Below, one piece after another: positions 37,630 through 46,790 of a stretch of DNA of 64,000 bases; positions within the stretch are counted from its first letter, which is position 1; every line of letters starts with the position of its first letter. A model generated the notes under the pieces. The model made no database searches and was not told the origin of the DNA. It was given only the letters and a program-made list of their open reading frames with translations. The stretch lies in contig OZ252006.1 of assembly GCA_965247175.1 (NCBI GenBank), positions 1,240,001 through 1,304,000 on the forward strand, in the 5' to 3' direction. This stretch comes from JANQMX01 sp965247175 (GTDB lineage Bacteria; Pseudomonadota; Alphaproteobacteria; Kiloniellales; DSM-21159). Made by a program: the position numbers and the translations under genes.

Positions 37630-38411
37630 GTCTGCTGCCGCCGGTAGGCCTCGTGCAGCGACACCAGACCACTAAGCGTCAGGTCCGGCTCGACATAGTT
37701 GATGACGTCGCTGGTTTCATGGAAGAGCGGCGCCAGGCCACCGGTGGCAACCACCGTGAGGCTGTCGCCGCGCTCTTCCTTGATGCGGCTGACCAAGCCT
37801 TCGATCATGCTGATGTAGCCCCAGAACACGCCGGAGTGCATGGCAGACGCCGTGTCGTAGCCCACCACGGTGTTGTCCTTGGGCTTCTCGACCGAGATAC
37901 GCGGCAGCTTCGCCGCGGCCTGGTAGAGCGCCTCCATGGAGACATCGATACCGGGCGCGATGATGCCGCCGCTATAGGCGCCGTCCGGGTCGACCAGGTC
38001 GAGGGTTGTGGCGGTGCCGAAGTCGATGATCACCAGCCCTCCTTCATAGGCCTCGTGCGCTGCCACGGCGTTGGCGATGCGGTCGGCCCCCACCTGCTCG
38101 GGCCGGGCAATGCGAATGGCGAAATCGTAGGCGGCCACGCACTCCTCGACCGAGACCGGGGGCTGGGAGAAATAGCGGCTGCAGAAATGGTTCAAGCTGC
38201 GCTGGGCGGTGGGCACCACGTTGGAGATCACCACCGAGGTGACATCGGCCACCCCGAAGCCGCCGAGCGTCATGAGCTGCGTCAGCCAGACGGCATACTC
38301 ATCGGCCGAGCGGCCAGGCTTGGTGGAGATGCGCCACTTGCCACGCTGCTCCCGGCCTTCGTAGAGCGCGAAAACCACGTTGGTGTTGCCGGAGTCGATG
38401 GCCAGCAGCAT
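37626..38411 (-). CDS. coaX: Type III pantothenate kinase (CoaX)
   Basis: Catalyses the first step of coenzyme A synthesis, phosphorylation of pantothenate, in the potassium-dependent, feedback-insensitive form. From ATG 38411 it has 261 residues. The ASKHA-fold phosphate motifs are MLLAIDSGNTNVVFAL at the N-terminus and VIIDFGTATTLDLVDPDG, GGIIAPGIDVSMEAL in the middle. The catalytic aspartate lies in the expected GADR-type segment (EQVGADRIANAVAAH). Start follows birA by one base and its stop overlaps the rnj start. The longer frame upstream runs into birA and is not supported. Confidence 0.95.
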   Translation of the reverse strand: MLLAIDSGNTNVVFALYEGREQRGKWRISTKPGRSADEYAVWLTQLMTLGGFGVADVTSVVISNVVPTAQRSLNHFCSRYFSQPPVSVEECVAAYDFAIRIARPEQVGADRIANAVAAHEAYEGGLVIIDFGTATTLDLVDPDGAYSGGIIAPGIDVSMEALYQAAAKLPRISVEKPKDNTVVGYDTASAMHSGVFWGYISMIEGLVSRIKEERGDSLTVVATGGLAPLFHETSDVINYVEPDLTLSGLVSLHEAYRRQQT

Positions 38412-38412
38412 G

Positions 38413-39180
38413 TCAGCCGGCCTCCCCCACCTGTTCCGGCGGAAAGACATCACCGAAGCCGATGTGTCGCTGCGATCCATCAGGCAGCGTCAAGATCAGG
38501 TTGCCAGTCTCGTCGATACCTTGGAACCGGCCGTTCAAGGTCTCCTGCGGCAGGCGCGCCTCGATTTCTTCGCCTTTGCGGTAGGCATGCCGCGACCAAG
38601 CCGCGCGAACCGGCGCGAAACCCTCTTCCAGCCAACGGTTGGTCCAGGACAGGAAATAGCGGCAGAAGGCCTGCAGCAGCTCCTCGACTGTCAGGGTTCT
38701 GGGCGCCCCCTCGAAGTGCAGTGAGGTGGCGGGGAAAATGGTGTCCTTTGGGAAATGGCTGACGTTGACGCCGACCCCTAGGACCAGCCAGGCGAGCTCG
38801 TCTCCGCTGGTCTCAGACTCAAGCAGGATACCGGCGACCTTGCGGCCGTTGAGCAGGACGTCGTTGGGCCACTTGTAGAGCACATCCATGGGCGGGGCGA
38901 CGCTGCCGATGGCCTCGCCAACAGACAGTGCGGCAATGAAGCCGAGCGCGCTTGCCTCGCTCAGCGGGCAGTCGGGCCGCAGCACCAAGGACAGATAGAG
39001 GTTTCCCGGTGGACTGTCCCAGACGCGACCGCCCCGGCCCTTGCCGGCGCTTTGCTCGCGCACCCACAGCAAGGTCCCATCCTCGGCCCCGGCGCGTGCC
39101 AGGGCTTTGGCTTCCTCGTTGCTGCTGTCGACGGCCTCACGCTCGATCAGCCGATAGGCCGGCGGAAGTTTCAGACTCAT
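38413..39180 (-). CDS. birA: Biotin--[acetyl-CoA-carboxylase] ligase (BirA, no DNA-binding domain)
   Basis: Attaches biotin to carboxyl carrier proteins. The 255 residues contain only the catalytic and C-terminal domains; the N-terminal helix-turn-helix of E. coli BirA is absent, so it should not act as repressor. Motifs: STNEEA-like SSNEEAKALAR, the biotin loop QSAGKGRGGRVWDSP, and KWPNDVLLNGRKVAGILLE. Start ATG 39180 lies 19 bases after nuoN; the ten-residue extension in the longer frame has no support. It is followed by coaX after one base, so a cofactor pair follows the nuo genes. Confidence 0.94.
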   Translation of the reverse strand: MSLKLPPAYRLIEREAVDSSNEEAKALARAGAEDGTLLWVREQSAGKGRGGRVWDSPPGNLYLSLVLRPDCPLSEASALGFIAALSVGEAIGSVAPPMDVLYKWPNDVLLNGRKVAGILLESETSGDELAWLVLGVGVNVSHFPKDTIFPATSLHFEGAPRTLTVEELLQAFCRYFLSWTNRWLEEGFAPVRAAWSRHAYRKGEEIEARLPQETLNGRFQGIDETGNLILTLPDGSQRHIGFGDVFPPEQVGEAG

Positions 39181-39199
39181 GGTCAGCGAAGAGCGCCCA

Positions 39200-40651
39200 T
39201 CACCCGGCATAGTGGGTCAAGGAGGTTGCAGCGGCGTCCGCCCCCTCCAGGATCGCGCCCGGCATGATGAAGAGCAAAATGGTGGCTGCCGCTGTCGCCA
39301 GGATGATCAGACCCGTCTCCCGCCCGACGCCATGGTCCAGCCCCTCGGTCGCCTCGTCGAAGTACATCAGCTTGACGATGCGCAGGTAGTAGAAGGCCGA
39401 GACCACGCTTGACAGCATACCGATGACGGCGAGCCCGTAGAGCTCAGCGCTGATCGCCGCCTTGAAGACCCAGAACTTGGCCCAGAAGCCGGCCATCGGC
39501 GGAATGCCGGCAAGCGAGAACATGAAGATCAAGAGCGCCAAGGCGATCATCGGGTTGGTACGGCTGATGCCCTTGAGGTCGTTGACCCCTTCCACCATGC
39601 GTCCGTTCTGCCGCATGGAGAGGATGCAGGCGAAGGTGCCGACGTTCATCACCAGGTAGATCGCCATGTAGGCGCCTACGCCGGCAACGCCTTCCGGCGT
39701 CCCGGCGGCCAGCCCGACCAGGGCATAGCCGATGTGACCGATGGAGCTGTAGGCCATCAGGCGCTTGATGTTGTTCTGCGCGATGGCCGCGAAGGCGCCG
39801 AGCACCATGGAGGCGATGGAGATGAAGACGATGATCTGCTGCCAGGCGTCGACCAGATCATGGAAGGGACCCATCAGCACCCGGGTGAAGAGCGCGATGG
39901 CAGCGATCTTCGGCGCCACCGCGAAGAAGGCGGTGACCGAGGTCGGCGCGCCCTCGTAGACGTCCGGCGTCCACATGTGGAAGGGAACGGCAGAGACCTT
40001 GAAGGCAAGGCCGGCGCAGATGAAGACCACGCCGACGATCAAGCCCAGGCTCGGGTCGGTATCCGGCGCGGCCAAGACCTCCGCCAGCGCATCGAAGCTG
40101 GTGGTGCCGGAGAAGCCGTAGACCATCGACATGCCATAGAGCAGCAGACCGGAGGCCAGCGCACCGAGCACGAAGTACTTCAGTCCGGCCTCTGAGGAGC
40201 GCACGTTGTCGCGGCGGATAGCTGCCACGACGTAGAGCGCAAGGCTCTGCAACTCCAAGCCGATGTACATGGTGAGCAGGTCGTTGGCCGAGACCATGAC
40301 CATCATGCCCAGGGTCGCAAAGAGCAGCAGCACCGAATACTCGAAGCGATTGGCCTGCTCGAGCTCCAGATAGCGGTGCGACATGATCAGCACGAGCAGC
40401 GCGCCGATCAGCAGCAGGAGCTTCATGAAGTCGCCAAAGCCGTCGTCGACGTAGAGGCCGCCGAAAGCGACGCCAGCCGGCTCCCGCAAAAAGACGATGG
40501 CAATGACGGCAATGAGGGTCGCCGCGCTGAGCAGCATGACGCGGCCGGCGGCGGCCTTGCCCTGATAGACGCCGAAGATCAGCAGCGCCATGGCGCTTAT
40601 GGCCAGCACCAGCTCTGGAAGGGCAATCTGGAGGTCGTTTGCTACGGACAT
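39200..40651 (-). CDS. nuoN: NADH-quinone oxidoreductase subunit N
   Basis: Antiporter-like membrane subunit of respiratory complex I, one of three proton-pumping units. The 483 residues form about 14 transmembrane helices. The conserved segments include LELQSLALYVVAAIRRDN with the key glutamate, AFKVSAVPFHMWTPDVYEGA with the conserved lysine, and AQNNIKRLMAYSSIGHIGYA. It is the last nuo gene, beginning three bases after nuoM and ending 19 bases before birA. Nothing is unusual in length or motifs. Confidence 0.97.
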   Translation of the reverse strand: MSVANDLQIALPELVLAISAMALLIFGVYQGKAAAGRVMLLSAATLIAVIAIVFLREPAGVAFGGLYVDDGFGDFMKLLLLIGALLVLIMSHRYLELEQANRFEYSVLLLFATLGMMVMVSANDLLTMYIGLELQSLALYVVAAIRRDNVRSSEAGLKYFVLGALASGLLLYGMSMVYGFSGTTSFDALAEVLAAPDTDPSLGLIVGVVFICAGLAFKVSAVPFHMWTPDVYEGAPTSVTAFFAVAPKIAAIALFTRVLMGPFHDLVDAWQQIIVFISIASMVLGAFAAIAQNNIKRLMAYSSIGHIGYALVGLAAGTPEGVAGVGAYMAIYLVMNVGTFACILSMRQNGRMVEGVNDLKGISRTNPMIALALLIFMFSLAGIPPMAGFWAKFWVFKAAISAELYGLAVIGMLSSVVSAFYYLRIVKLMYFDEATEGLDHGVGRETGLIILATAAATILLFIMPGAILEGADAAATSLTHYAG

Positions 40652-40654
40652 GGC

Positions 40655-42184
40655 TTAACGACCCGGTATCAGTTCGGCGAGCGACACGCCGGCCCGCTCG
40701 TCGAGGGCCAGTTGGTAGTTCTCGATGATATTGACCACCGAGGCCTCCATAACGTTGAGCAGCGGCTCGGGATAGATGCCCATCCAGAAGGTGAGCAGGA
40801 TGAGCGGCGCGAAGATCAGCCTCTCCCGCCAGTTCATGTCCAGGAGGCTCATGAGGTCGCGCTTGGTCAGCGCGCCAAAGATCACCTGGCGGTAGAGATA
40901 GAGCATGTAGCCAGCGCCCAGAACCATGCCGCTGGCGGTCAAGAGCGCGACCCAGGTGTTGACCTGGAAGGCGCCGACGATGACCAGGAACTCGCCGATG
41001 AAACCGCCGGTGAGCGGCAGGCCCACAGAGGCCAGCATAAAGATCATGAAGACGAGCGCGAAGTGCGGCATCTGGTTGGCCAGGCCGCCGTAGCGATCGA
41101 TCATCCGCGTGTGCAGCCGGTCGTAGACCACGCCGACCAATAGGAAGAGCGCGGCCGAGACGATGCCGTGGGACAGCATCTGGAAGATGGCGCCCTGCAT
41201 GCCCTGAATGTTCAGGGTGAAGATGCCCACGGTCACGTAGCCCATATGGGCGACGGAGGAGTAGGCGATGAGCTTCTTCATATCCTCCTGCGCCAAGGCG
41301 ACGAGGGAGGTGTAGACGATGGCCACCACCGAGAGCGTGAAGATCAGCGGCGTGAAGAACTCGGTGCCGTAGGGCATCATGGGCACCGAGAAGCGCAGGA
41401 AACCGTAGCCGCCCATCTTCAGCAGCACGCCGGCCAGAATGACCGAGCCGGCGGTCGGTGCCTCGACGTGCGCGTCCGGCAGCCAGGTGTGAACCGGCCA
41501 CATGGGCACCTTGACCGCGAAGGACGCGAAGAAGGCGAGCCACAGCCAGATCTGCATCTCGGCCGGCAGGCGGTGCTGCAGGAGGGTCGGGATGTCGGTG
41601 GTGCCGGCATCGAAGTAGATCGCCAGGATGGCGAGCAGCATCAGCACCGAGCCCAAGAGGGTATAGAGGAAGAACTTGAAGGCGGCGTAGACCCGCCGCG
41701 GCCCGCCCCAGACGCCGATGATCAGGAACATCGGAATCAGCACGCCCTCGAAGAACATGTAGAAGGTGACGAAGTCGAGGGCACAGAACATGCCGACCAT
41801 CATGGTCTCGAGCACCAGGAAGGCGATCATGTACTCTCTGACCCGGTGCTTGACCGCGTCCCAGCTCGCCAGGATGCAGATCGGCGTCAAAAGGGTTGAG
41901 AGCAGCACGAAGGGCATGGAGATGCCGTCCACGCCCATGTGGTAGCCGATGCCGAACTCCGGCAGCCACTCGACCTGCTCGACGAACTGGAACTCCGCCG
42001 TCCCGGTCTCGAAGCCGAACCAGACCAAAAGCGAAAGCAGGAACGTGATGAGTGACGTCCAAAGCGCCACCATCCGCACGTTCGAGGCCAAGCGCTCCTC
42101 GTCGTCGGCGCGTGCCAGAAAAATGAACAGCACGCCGACAAGCGGCAAGAAGGTGATCAGCGAAAGCAGCGGCAGATTGCTCAT
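40655..42184 (-). CDS. nuoM: NADH-quinone oxidoreductase subunit M
   Basis: Antiporter-like membrane subunit of complex I, in the middle of the membrane arm. It has 509 residues and about 14 helices. Conserved landmarks are MGVDGISMPFVLL, the glutamate in FFEGVLIPMFLIIG, KVPMWPVHTWLPDAHVEAP with the pumping lysine and AQEDMKKLIAYSSVAHMGYV. It lies 19 bases after nuoL and three before nuoN. The motifs HTWLPDAHVEAPT and LIAYSSVAHMG separate it from NuoL and NuoN. Confidence 0.97.
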   Translation of the reverse strand: MSNLPLLSLITFLPLVGVLFIFLARADDEERLASNVRMVALWTSLITFLLSLLVWFGFETGTAEFQFVEQVEWLPEFGIGYHMGVDGISMPFVLLSTLLTPICILASWDAVKHRVREYMIAFLVLETMMVGMFCALDFVTFYMFFEGVLIPMFLIIGVWGGPRRVYAAFKFFLYTLLGSVLMLLAILAIYFDAGTTDIPTLLQHRLPAEMQIWLWLAFFASFAVKVPMWPVHTWLPDAHVEAPTAGSVILAGVLLKMGGYGFLRFSVPMMPYGTEFFTPLIFTLSVVAIVYTSLVALAQEDMKKLIAYSSVAHMGYVTVGIFTLNIQGMQGAIFQMLSHGIVSAALFLLVGVVYDRLHTRMIDRYGGLANQMPHFALVFMIFMLASVGLPLTGGFIGEFLVIVGAFQVNTWVALLTASGMVLGAGYMLYLYRQVIFGALTKRDLMSLLDMNWRERLIFAPLILLTFWMGIYPEPLLNVMEASVVNIIENYQLALDERAGVSLAELIPGR

Positions 42185-42203
42185 GGTGTCTTGCCCTGCC
42201 CCC

Positions 42204-44144
42204 TCACCCAGCCGTCACAATGTACCAGGTGGCGAGAGCCACCACGCCGATCAGCATGGCGAAGGCGTAGTGATAGAGGTAGCCGCTCTGCAGCGCGCTG
42301 GCGCGCTTGGCCAGGTAGCGGGCCGCGGCCGCGAAGCCGTCCGGCCCGACGCCGTCGATGAGCTTGCCGTCCCCGTCCTTCCAGAGGCCGCGTCCCAACG
42401 CGATGGCCGGCCGGACGAAGAGGAAATCATAGAGCTCATCGAAGTACCACTTGCGATAAGAGAAGAGGTAAAGCGGCCGAAAGGTCTGCGCCGCCAGACG
42501 CGGCAGGTCGGGCTTGAGGATGTACATGACATAGGCGAGGCCAATGCCACCCAGAGCCACGACGACCGGTAAGGCTTTGACCCAGAAAGGCACGTGGTGC
42601 GCTTCGTCGATGATGTCCCTCAAGGCCAGCAGCGAGCCGCCCCAGAACTCTTCCCGGTTGTCACCGACGAAGTAGGAGTAACCGAGGATGCCGGAGAAGA
42701 TGGCGCCGACCGCCAGCACATAGAGCGGCCAGAGCATCACCTTCGGCGCCTCATGCGCGTGATCGAAGGTATGGGGGTCGGCCCGGGTCTCGCCGTGGAA
42801 GGTCATGAAGAGCAGCCGCCAGGAATAGAACGCGGTCATGAAGGCGGCGGAGACACCGAGCCAGAAGGCCAAGTGTCCGGCGAAGCTGCCATCGGCGAAG
42901 GCAGCCTCGAGCATGAGGTCCTTGGAGTAGAAGCCGGAGAAGCCGATCACTCCGGGTATGCCGATGCCTGCAAGGGCCAGGGACCCGATCCACATAAGCG
43001 CATAGGTCTGCGGGATCTTGCGCCAGAGGCCACCCATCTTCCGCATGTCCTGCTCATGATGCATGGCGTGGATGACCGCGCCGGCACCGAGGAACAGCAG
43101 CGCCTTGAAGAAGGCGTGGGTCATCAGGTGAAACATGGCGGCGCCGTAGGCCGAAACGCCGATGGCGAAGAACATGTAGCCGAGCTGCGAGCAGGTCGAG
43201 TAGGCGATGACCCGCTTGATGTCGTTCTGGGTCAGCCCCACCGTCGCGGCAAAGACGGCGGTGGCGGCACCGACGTAGGTCACCAAGTCGAGAGCCGTGG
43301 GGGCATACTCGAAGATCGGCGAGAAGCGGCAGATCATGAAGACGCCGGCCGTCACCATGGTGGCGGCGTGGATGAGGGCGGAGACCGGCGTCGGGCCCTC
43401 CATGGCGTCCGGCAGCCAGGTATGCAGGCCGAGCTGGGCGGACTTACCCATGGCGCCGATGAACAGCAGGATGCAGACGATGGTCAGCGCGTGGCCCTCG
43501 ATGCCGAAGACCGAAATCATGGTGTCGGCATGGTCCGGCACGGCCGAGAAGACGGTGTCGAACTCGGCCGAGCCGAGCAGCAGGAAAGCACCGGCGATAC
43601 CGAGCGCGAAGCCGACGTCGCCCACCCGGTTGACCAGGAAGGCTTTGATGGCCGCGCTGTTGGCGCTCGGCCGGTCATACCAGAAGCCGATCAGGAGGTA
43701 GGAGGCCAGGCCCACGCCCTCCCAGCCGAGGAACATCTGCACGAAGTTGTCGGCCGTCACCAGCATCAGCATCATGAAGGTGAAGAGCGACAGATAGCTC
43801 ATGAAGCGGGGGATCGACTTGTCCTCCGCCATGTAGCCCACCGAGTAGATGTGCACGAGGCTGGAGACGATGGTCACCACGCAGAGCATCACCGCCGTCA
43901 GGGTATCGACCCGCAGCGCGAACGAGACCTCGAAGGAGCCGGAGTCGATCCAGGTGAAGAGCTCGACAGTGTAGGCGTTGCCGTGGATGGCGACGTCGAA
44001 AAAGATGCCGATGGAGAGCAGCGCGGAGGCGCCGACCAAAATGCAGGTGACCCACTGCGAACCGCGGTCACCCAGCGAGCGGCCGAACAAGCCGGCCAGG
44101 GCAGAGCCGAGCAGCGGCAGAAAAACGACGAGAGACGCCAACAT
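42204..44144 (-). CDS. nuoL: NADH-quinone oxidoreductase subunit L
   Basis: Distal antiporter-like subunit of complex I, with the long lateral helix that braces the membrane arm. The 646 residues are normal. Landmarks are FVQMFLGWEGVGLASYLLIG, GKSAQLGLHTWLPDAMEGPT, QNDIKRVIAYSTCSQLGYM and GFYSKDLMLEAAF; the lateral helix and final anchor lie in the last 100 residues (RKWYFDELYDFLFVRPAI). It begins six bases after nuoK. Conserved charged residues of the proton channel appear intact. Confidence 0.97.
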   Translation of the reverse strand: MLASLVVFLPLLGSALAGLFGRSLGDRGSQWVTCILVGASALLSIGIFFDVAIHGNAYTVELFTWIDSGSFEVSFALRVDTLTAVMLCVVTIVSSLVHIYSVGYMAEDKSIPRFMSYLSLFTFMMLMLVTADNFVQMFLGWEGVGLASYLLIGFWYDRPSANSAAIKAFLVNRVGDVGFALGIAGAFLLLGSAEFDTVFSAVPDHADTMISVFGIEGHALTIVCILLFIGAMGKSAQLGLHTWLPDAMEGPTPVSALIHAATMVTAGVFMICRFSPIFEYAPTALDLVTYVGAATAVFAATVGLTQNDIKRVIAYSTCSQLGYMFFAIGVSAYGAAMFHLMTHAFFKALLFLGAGAVIHAMHHEQDMRKMGGLWRKIPQTYALMWIGSLALAGIGIPGVIGFSGFYSKDLMLEAAFADGSFAGHLAFWLGVSAAFMTAFYSWRLLFMTFHGETRADPHTFDHAHEAPKVMLWPLYVLAVGAIFSGILGYSYFVGDNREEFWGGSLLALRDIIDEAHHVPFWVKALPVVVALGGIGLAYVMYILKPDLPRLAAQTFRPLYLFSYRKWYFDELYDFLFVRPAIALGRGLWKDGDGKLIDGVGPDGFAAAARYLAKRASALQSGYLYHYAFAMLIGVVALATWYIVTAG

Positions 44145-44150
44145 ACCCGG

Positions 44151-44459
44151 TCAGCCCTTCATCATGCTGACGTCTTCGACAGCGATGGATCCGCGGTTGC
44201 GGAAGAACACCACGACGATGGCCAGGCCGATCGCCGCCTCGGCCGCCGCGACGGTCAGCACGAACATGGCGAAGACCTGGCCGACCAGATCGCCGAGATG
44301 GCTGGAGAAGGCGACCAGATTAATGTTCACCGCGAGCAGCATCAGCTCGACGCTCATCAGGATGACGATGACGTTTTTGCGGTTGAGGAAGATGCCGAGG
44401 ATGCCGAGCACGAAAAGCACGGCAGCGACGGTGAGGTAATGGGCGAGACCGATCTCCAT
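44151..44459 (-). CDS. nuoK: NADH-quinone oxidoreductase subunit K
   Basis: Small three-helix membrane subunit of complex I, 102 residues. It begins MEIGLAHYLTVAAVLFVLGI and carries the two buried glutamates of the family: one in VILMSVELMLLAVNINLVAF and one in TVAAAEAAIGLAIVVVFFRN. It sits between nuoJ (two bases upstream) and nuoL (six bases downstream) in the standard order. No deviation from the family is visible. Confidence 0.97.
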   Translation of the reverse strand: MEIGLAHYLTVAAVLFVLGILGIFLNRKNVIVILMSVELMLLAVNINLVAFSSHLGDLVGQVFAMFVLTVAAAEAAIGLAIVVVFFRNRGSIAVEDVSMMKG

Positions 44460-44461
44460 GG

Positions 44462-45076
44462 CTAGATCCCCTGCCCCGGCGTCACGTCCTTGACCTCGAT
44501 GGCCTGCTCCCGCGTGCGGCTGATTTGGGTAGCGATGGACTGGCGCTTGACGCCCTCGCGCTGACGCAGGGTCAAGACGATGGCACCGATCATGGCGACC
44601 AGGAGGACAAGGCCCGAGAGCTGAAAGAGGTAGGCATACTTGGTGTAGAGCACCTGCCCCAAGGCCTCGGTGTTTGTCACTTTGTCGGGGTCAGGCGCCG
44701 GCACGGCCGCCACGCTGGCAGCCTCGGGCGTCACCACCCAGGCACCGCCGATCATCACCAGCTCGGCGAGGAGTATGATTCCGATCAACGCGCCAATCGG
44801 CAGGTACTGCAGGAAGCCCTGGCGCATCTCCACGAAGTTGATGTCGAGCATCATCACGACGAAGAGGAAGAGCACGGCGATAGCGCCGACGTAGACGATC
44901 ACCAGGATCATCGCCAGGAACTCGGCGCCCATCAGCACGAAGAGCCCGGCCGCGTTGAAGAAGGCCAGGATCAGAAACAGCACCGAATGCACCGGGTTGC
45001 GCGATGAGATGACCATCACGCCCGCCGCCACGGCGACCGCGGAGAAGAGATAGAACGCAATCGCTTCCAGTGTCAT
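44462..45076 (-). CDS. nuoJ: NADH-quinone oxidoreductase subunit J
   Basis: Membrane subunit of complex I next to the quinone site, 204 residues from ATG 45076 with five helices. The start TLEAIAFYLFSAVAVAAGVM and the segment FLAMILVIVYVGAIAVLFLF, which bears the pi-bulge helix, are characteristic. A loop after helix 4 (about residues 120-150) is followed by the final helix LSGLVLLVAMIGAIVLTLRQ. The start was moved eight codons down from the longest frame, to the conserved N-terminus. The gap to nuoI upstream is 96 bases and holds no gene. Confidence 0.95.
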   Translation of the reverse strand: MTLEAIAFYLFSAVAVAAGVMVISSRNPVHSVLFLILAFFNAAGLFVLMGAEFLAMILVIVYVGAIAVLFLFVVMMLDINFVEMRQGFLQYLPIGALIGIILLAELVMIGGAWVVTPEAASVAAVPAPDPDKVTNTEALGQVLYTKYAYLFQLSGLVLLVAMIGAIVLTLRQREGVKRQSIATQISRTREQAIEVKDVTPGQGI

Positions 45077-45172
45077 GGGCCCTCTGACCCCGTGTTGCAA
45101 ACCGACCCGGCAGACGCTCTGCCGTCACATGAAAGTGCCGCCAGGACCGACGACACCAAGGCCCCATGCGCC

Positions 45173-45661
45173 CTAGCGGTAGGGCGCATCCTGCGCAAGA
45201 TTGTGCGCGATCTCGTATTCCCAGCGGTCGCCGTTTTCCAGCAACTTTTCCTTATTGTAGAACAACTCTTCGCGGGTCTCGGTGGCGAACTCGAAATTCG
45301 GCCCCTCGACGATGGCATCGACCGGGCAGGCTTCCTGGCAGAAGCCGCAGTAGATGCACTTGGTCATGTCGATGTCGTAGCGGGTGGTGCGGCGGCTGCC
45401 GTCGGCCCGCGGCTCGGCTTCGATGGTGATAGCCTGGGCAGGACAGATCGCCTCGCAGAGCTTGCAAGCAATGCAGCGCTCCTCGCCGTTGGGATAGCGG
45501 CGCAAGGCATGCTCGCCGCGGAAACGCGGGCTGAGCGGCCCCTTCTCATAGGGATAGTTCAGGGTCACCTTCGGCTTGAACATGTAGGTGAGCGTCATCT
45601 TCATGCCGCTCAGCAGTTCGCCAAGGACCAGCGCGTTGGCGAGACGCGAGATGCTACTCAT
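45173..45661 (-). CDS. nuoI: NADH-quinone oxidoreductase subunit I
   Basis: Peripheral-arm subunit carrying the N6a and N6b [4Fe-4S] clusters of complex I, 162 residues. Two ferredoxin motifs are complete: CIACKLCEAICPAQAITIE and CIYCGFCQEACPVDAIVEG. N-terminal amphipathic part KMTLTYMFKPKVTLNYPYEK and the RFRGEHALRRYPNGEERC segment match mitochondrial TYKY closely, as expected for an alphaproteobacterium. Gaps of about 115 bases (from nuoH) and 96 bases (to nuoJ) are wider than between other nuo genes but hold no reading frame I can support. Confidence 0.97.
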   Translation of the reverse strand: MSSISRLANALVLGELLSGMKMTLTYMFKPKVTLNYPYEKGPLSPRFRGEHALRRYPNGEERCIACKLCEAICPAQAITIEAEPRADGSRRTTRYDIDMTKCIYCGFCQEACPVDAIVEGPNFEFATETREELFYNKEKLLENGDRWEYEIAHNLAQDAPYR

Positions 45662-45776
45662 GCTTCACGCTCCGTTCCTTTGCCTGCCCCCAGGGCCGAT
45701 TGCGGGCGCAGCCTAGCCGCTCCTGCGGCCAGCGCAAGCCATCTCACCTCTTCTCTGCCAGCAGCTCGGGTGGCCA

Positions 45777-46790
45777 TCACTTCGGCACCCAATCGAAGGC
45801 GAGCAGCACGCCGGCCGTCGCCACGACCCAGAACAGAGAGAACGGCAGGAAGACCTTCCAGCCCAAGCGCATGAGCTGATCGTAGCGGTAGCGCGGGAAG
45901 GTCGCGCGGACCCAGAGGAAGAAGAAGAGAACCAGCGCCACCTTGCCGGCGAACCAGATCGGACCGGGGATCCAGTTGAAGGGCGCGACATCGATGATCG
46001 GCAGCCAGCCACCCAGGAAGAAGATGGTCACCATGCCGCTCATCAGGATCATGTTGGCGTATTCGCCGAGGAAGAAGAGCGCGAAGGGCATGGCCGAGTA
46101 TTCTGTGAAATAGCCGCCGACCAGCTCGGATTCGCCCTCCGGAAGGTCGAAGGGTGCCCGGTTGGTCTCGGCCAGCACCGAGACGAAGAAGATCACGAAC
46201 ATCGGCAGGAGCGGCACGGCGAACCAGAGCCCCTGCTGCGCCATGACGATGTCGTTGAGCCGCATGGAGCCGACGCAAAGGATGACGGTGATCAAGACGA
46301 AGCCCATGGAGACTTCGTAGCTCACCATCTGCGCCGCCGAGCGCAGGGCGCCGAGGAAGGGATACTTCGAGTTCGAGGCCCAACCGGCCATGATGACGCC
46401 GTAGACGCCGAGCGAGGAGATCGCGAAGAGATAGAGCACACCGACGTTGATGTCGGCGATGGCCCAGCCGTCGTCCACCGGGATGACCGCCCAGGCCACC
46501 ATGGCCAGGATGAAGGTCAGCATCGGCGCCATCAGGAAGACCACCCGGTTGGAGCCCGCCGGCAGGATGGTTTCCTTGAACAGCAGCTTGATCGCGTCGG
46601 CGATGGGCTGCAGCAGGCCAAAGGGCCCGACCACGTTGGGGCCCTTACGCAGCTGCATCGCGGCGATGACCTTGCGCTCGGCGTAGGTCAAGTAGGCGAC
46701 GCCGATCAGCACCGGCACCAGCAAGGCGACGATCTGCGCGACCATGATCGCGCCGGGGATCACATAGACGTCGAGGAAGCTGTTATCCAT
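45777..46790 (-). CDS. nuoH: NADH-quinone oxidoreductase subunit H
   Basis: Membrane subunit at the joint of the peripheral arm, lining the quinone chamber. The 337 residues give eight to nine helices. Conserved features are AYLTYAERKVIAAMQLRKGPNVVGPFG (in two parts), the acidic loop ETNRAPFDLPEGESELVGGY and RATFPRYRYDQLMRLGWK near the end. Its start overlaps the nuoG stop by eight bases. The motif set is diagnostic, and nothing is missing. Confidence 0.97.
   Translation of the reverse strand: MDNSFLDVYVIPGAIMVAQIVALLVPVLIGVAYLTYAERKVIAAMQLRKGPNVVGPFGLLQPIADAIKLLFKETILPAGSNRVVFLMAPMLTFILAMVAWAVIPVDDGWAIADINVGVLYLFAISSLGVYGVIMAGWASNSKYPFLGALRSAAQMVSYEVSMGFVLITVILCVGSMRLNDIVMAQQGLWFAVPLLPMFVIFFVSVLAETNRAPFDLPEGESELVGGYFTEYSAMPFALFFLGEYANMILMSGMVTIFFLGGWLPIIDVAPFNWIPGPIWFAGKVALVLFFFLWVRATFPRYRYDQLMRLGWKVFLPFSLFWVVATAGVLLAFDWVPK

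Noticed and set aside
39858..42062. Minus-strand frame of about 734 codons within nuoN and nuoM
   Set aside because: Same strand but another frame than the antiporter subunits; Arg, His and Ala-rich sequence, no membrane segments.
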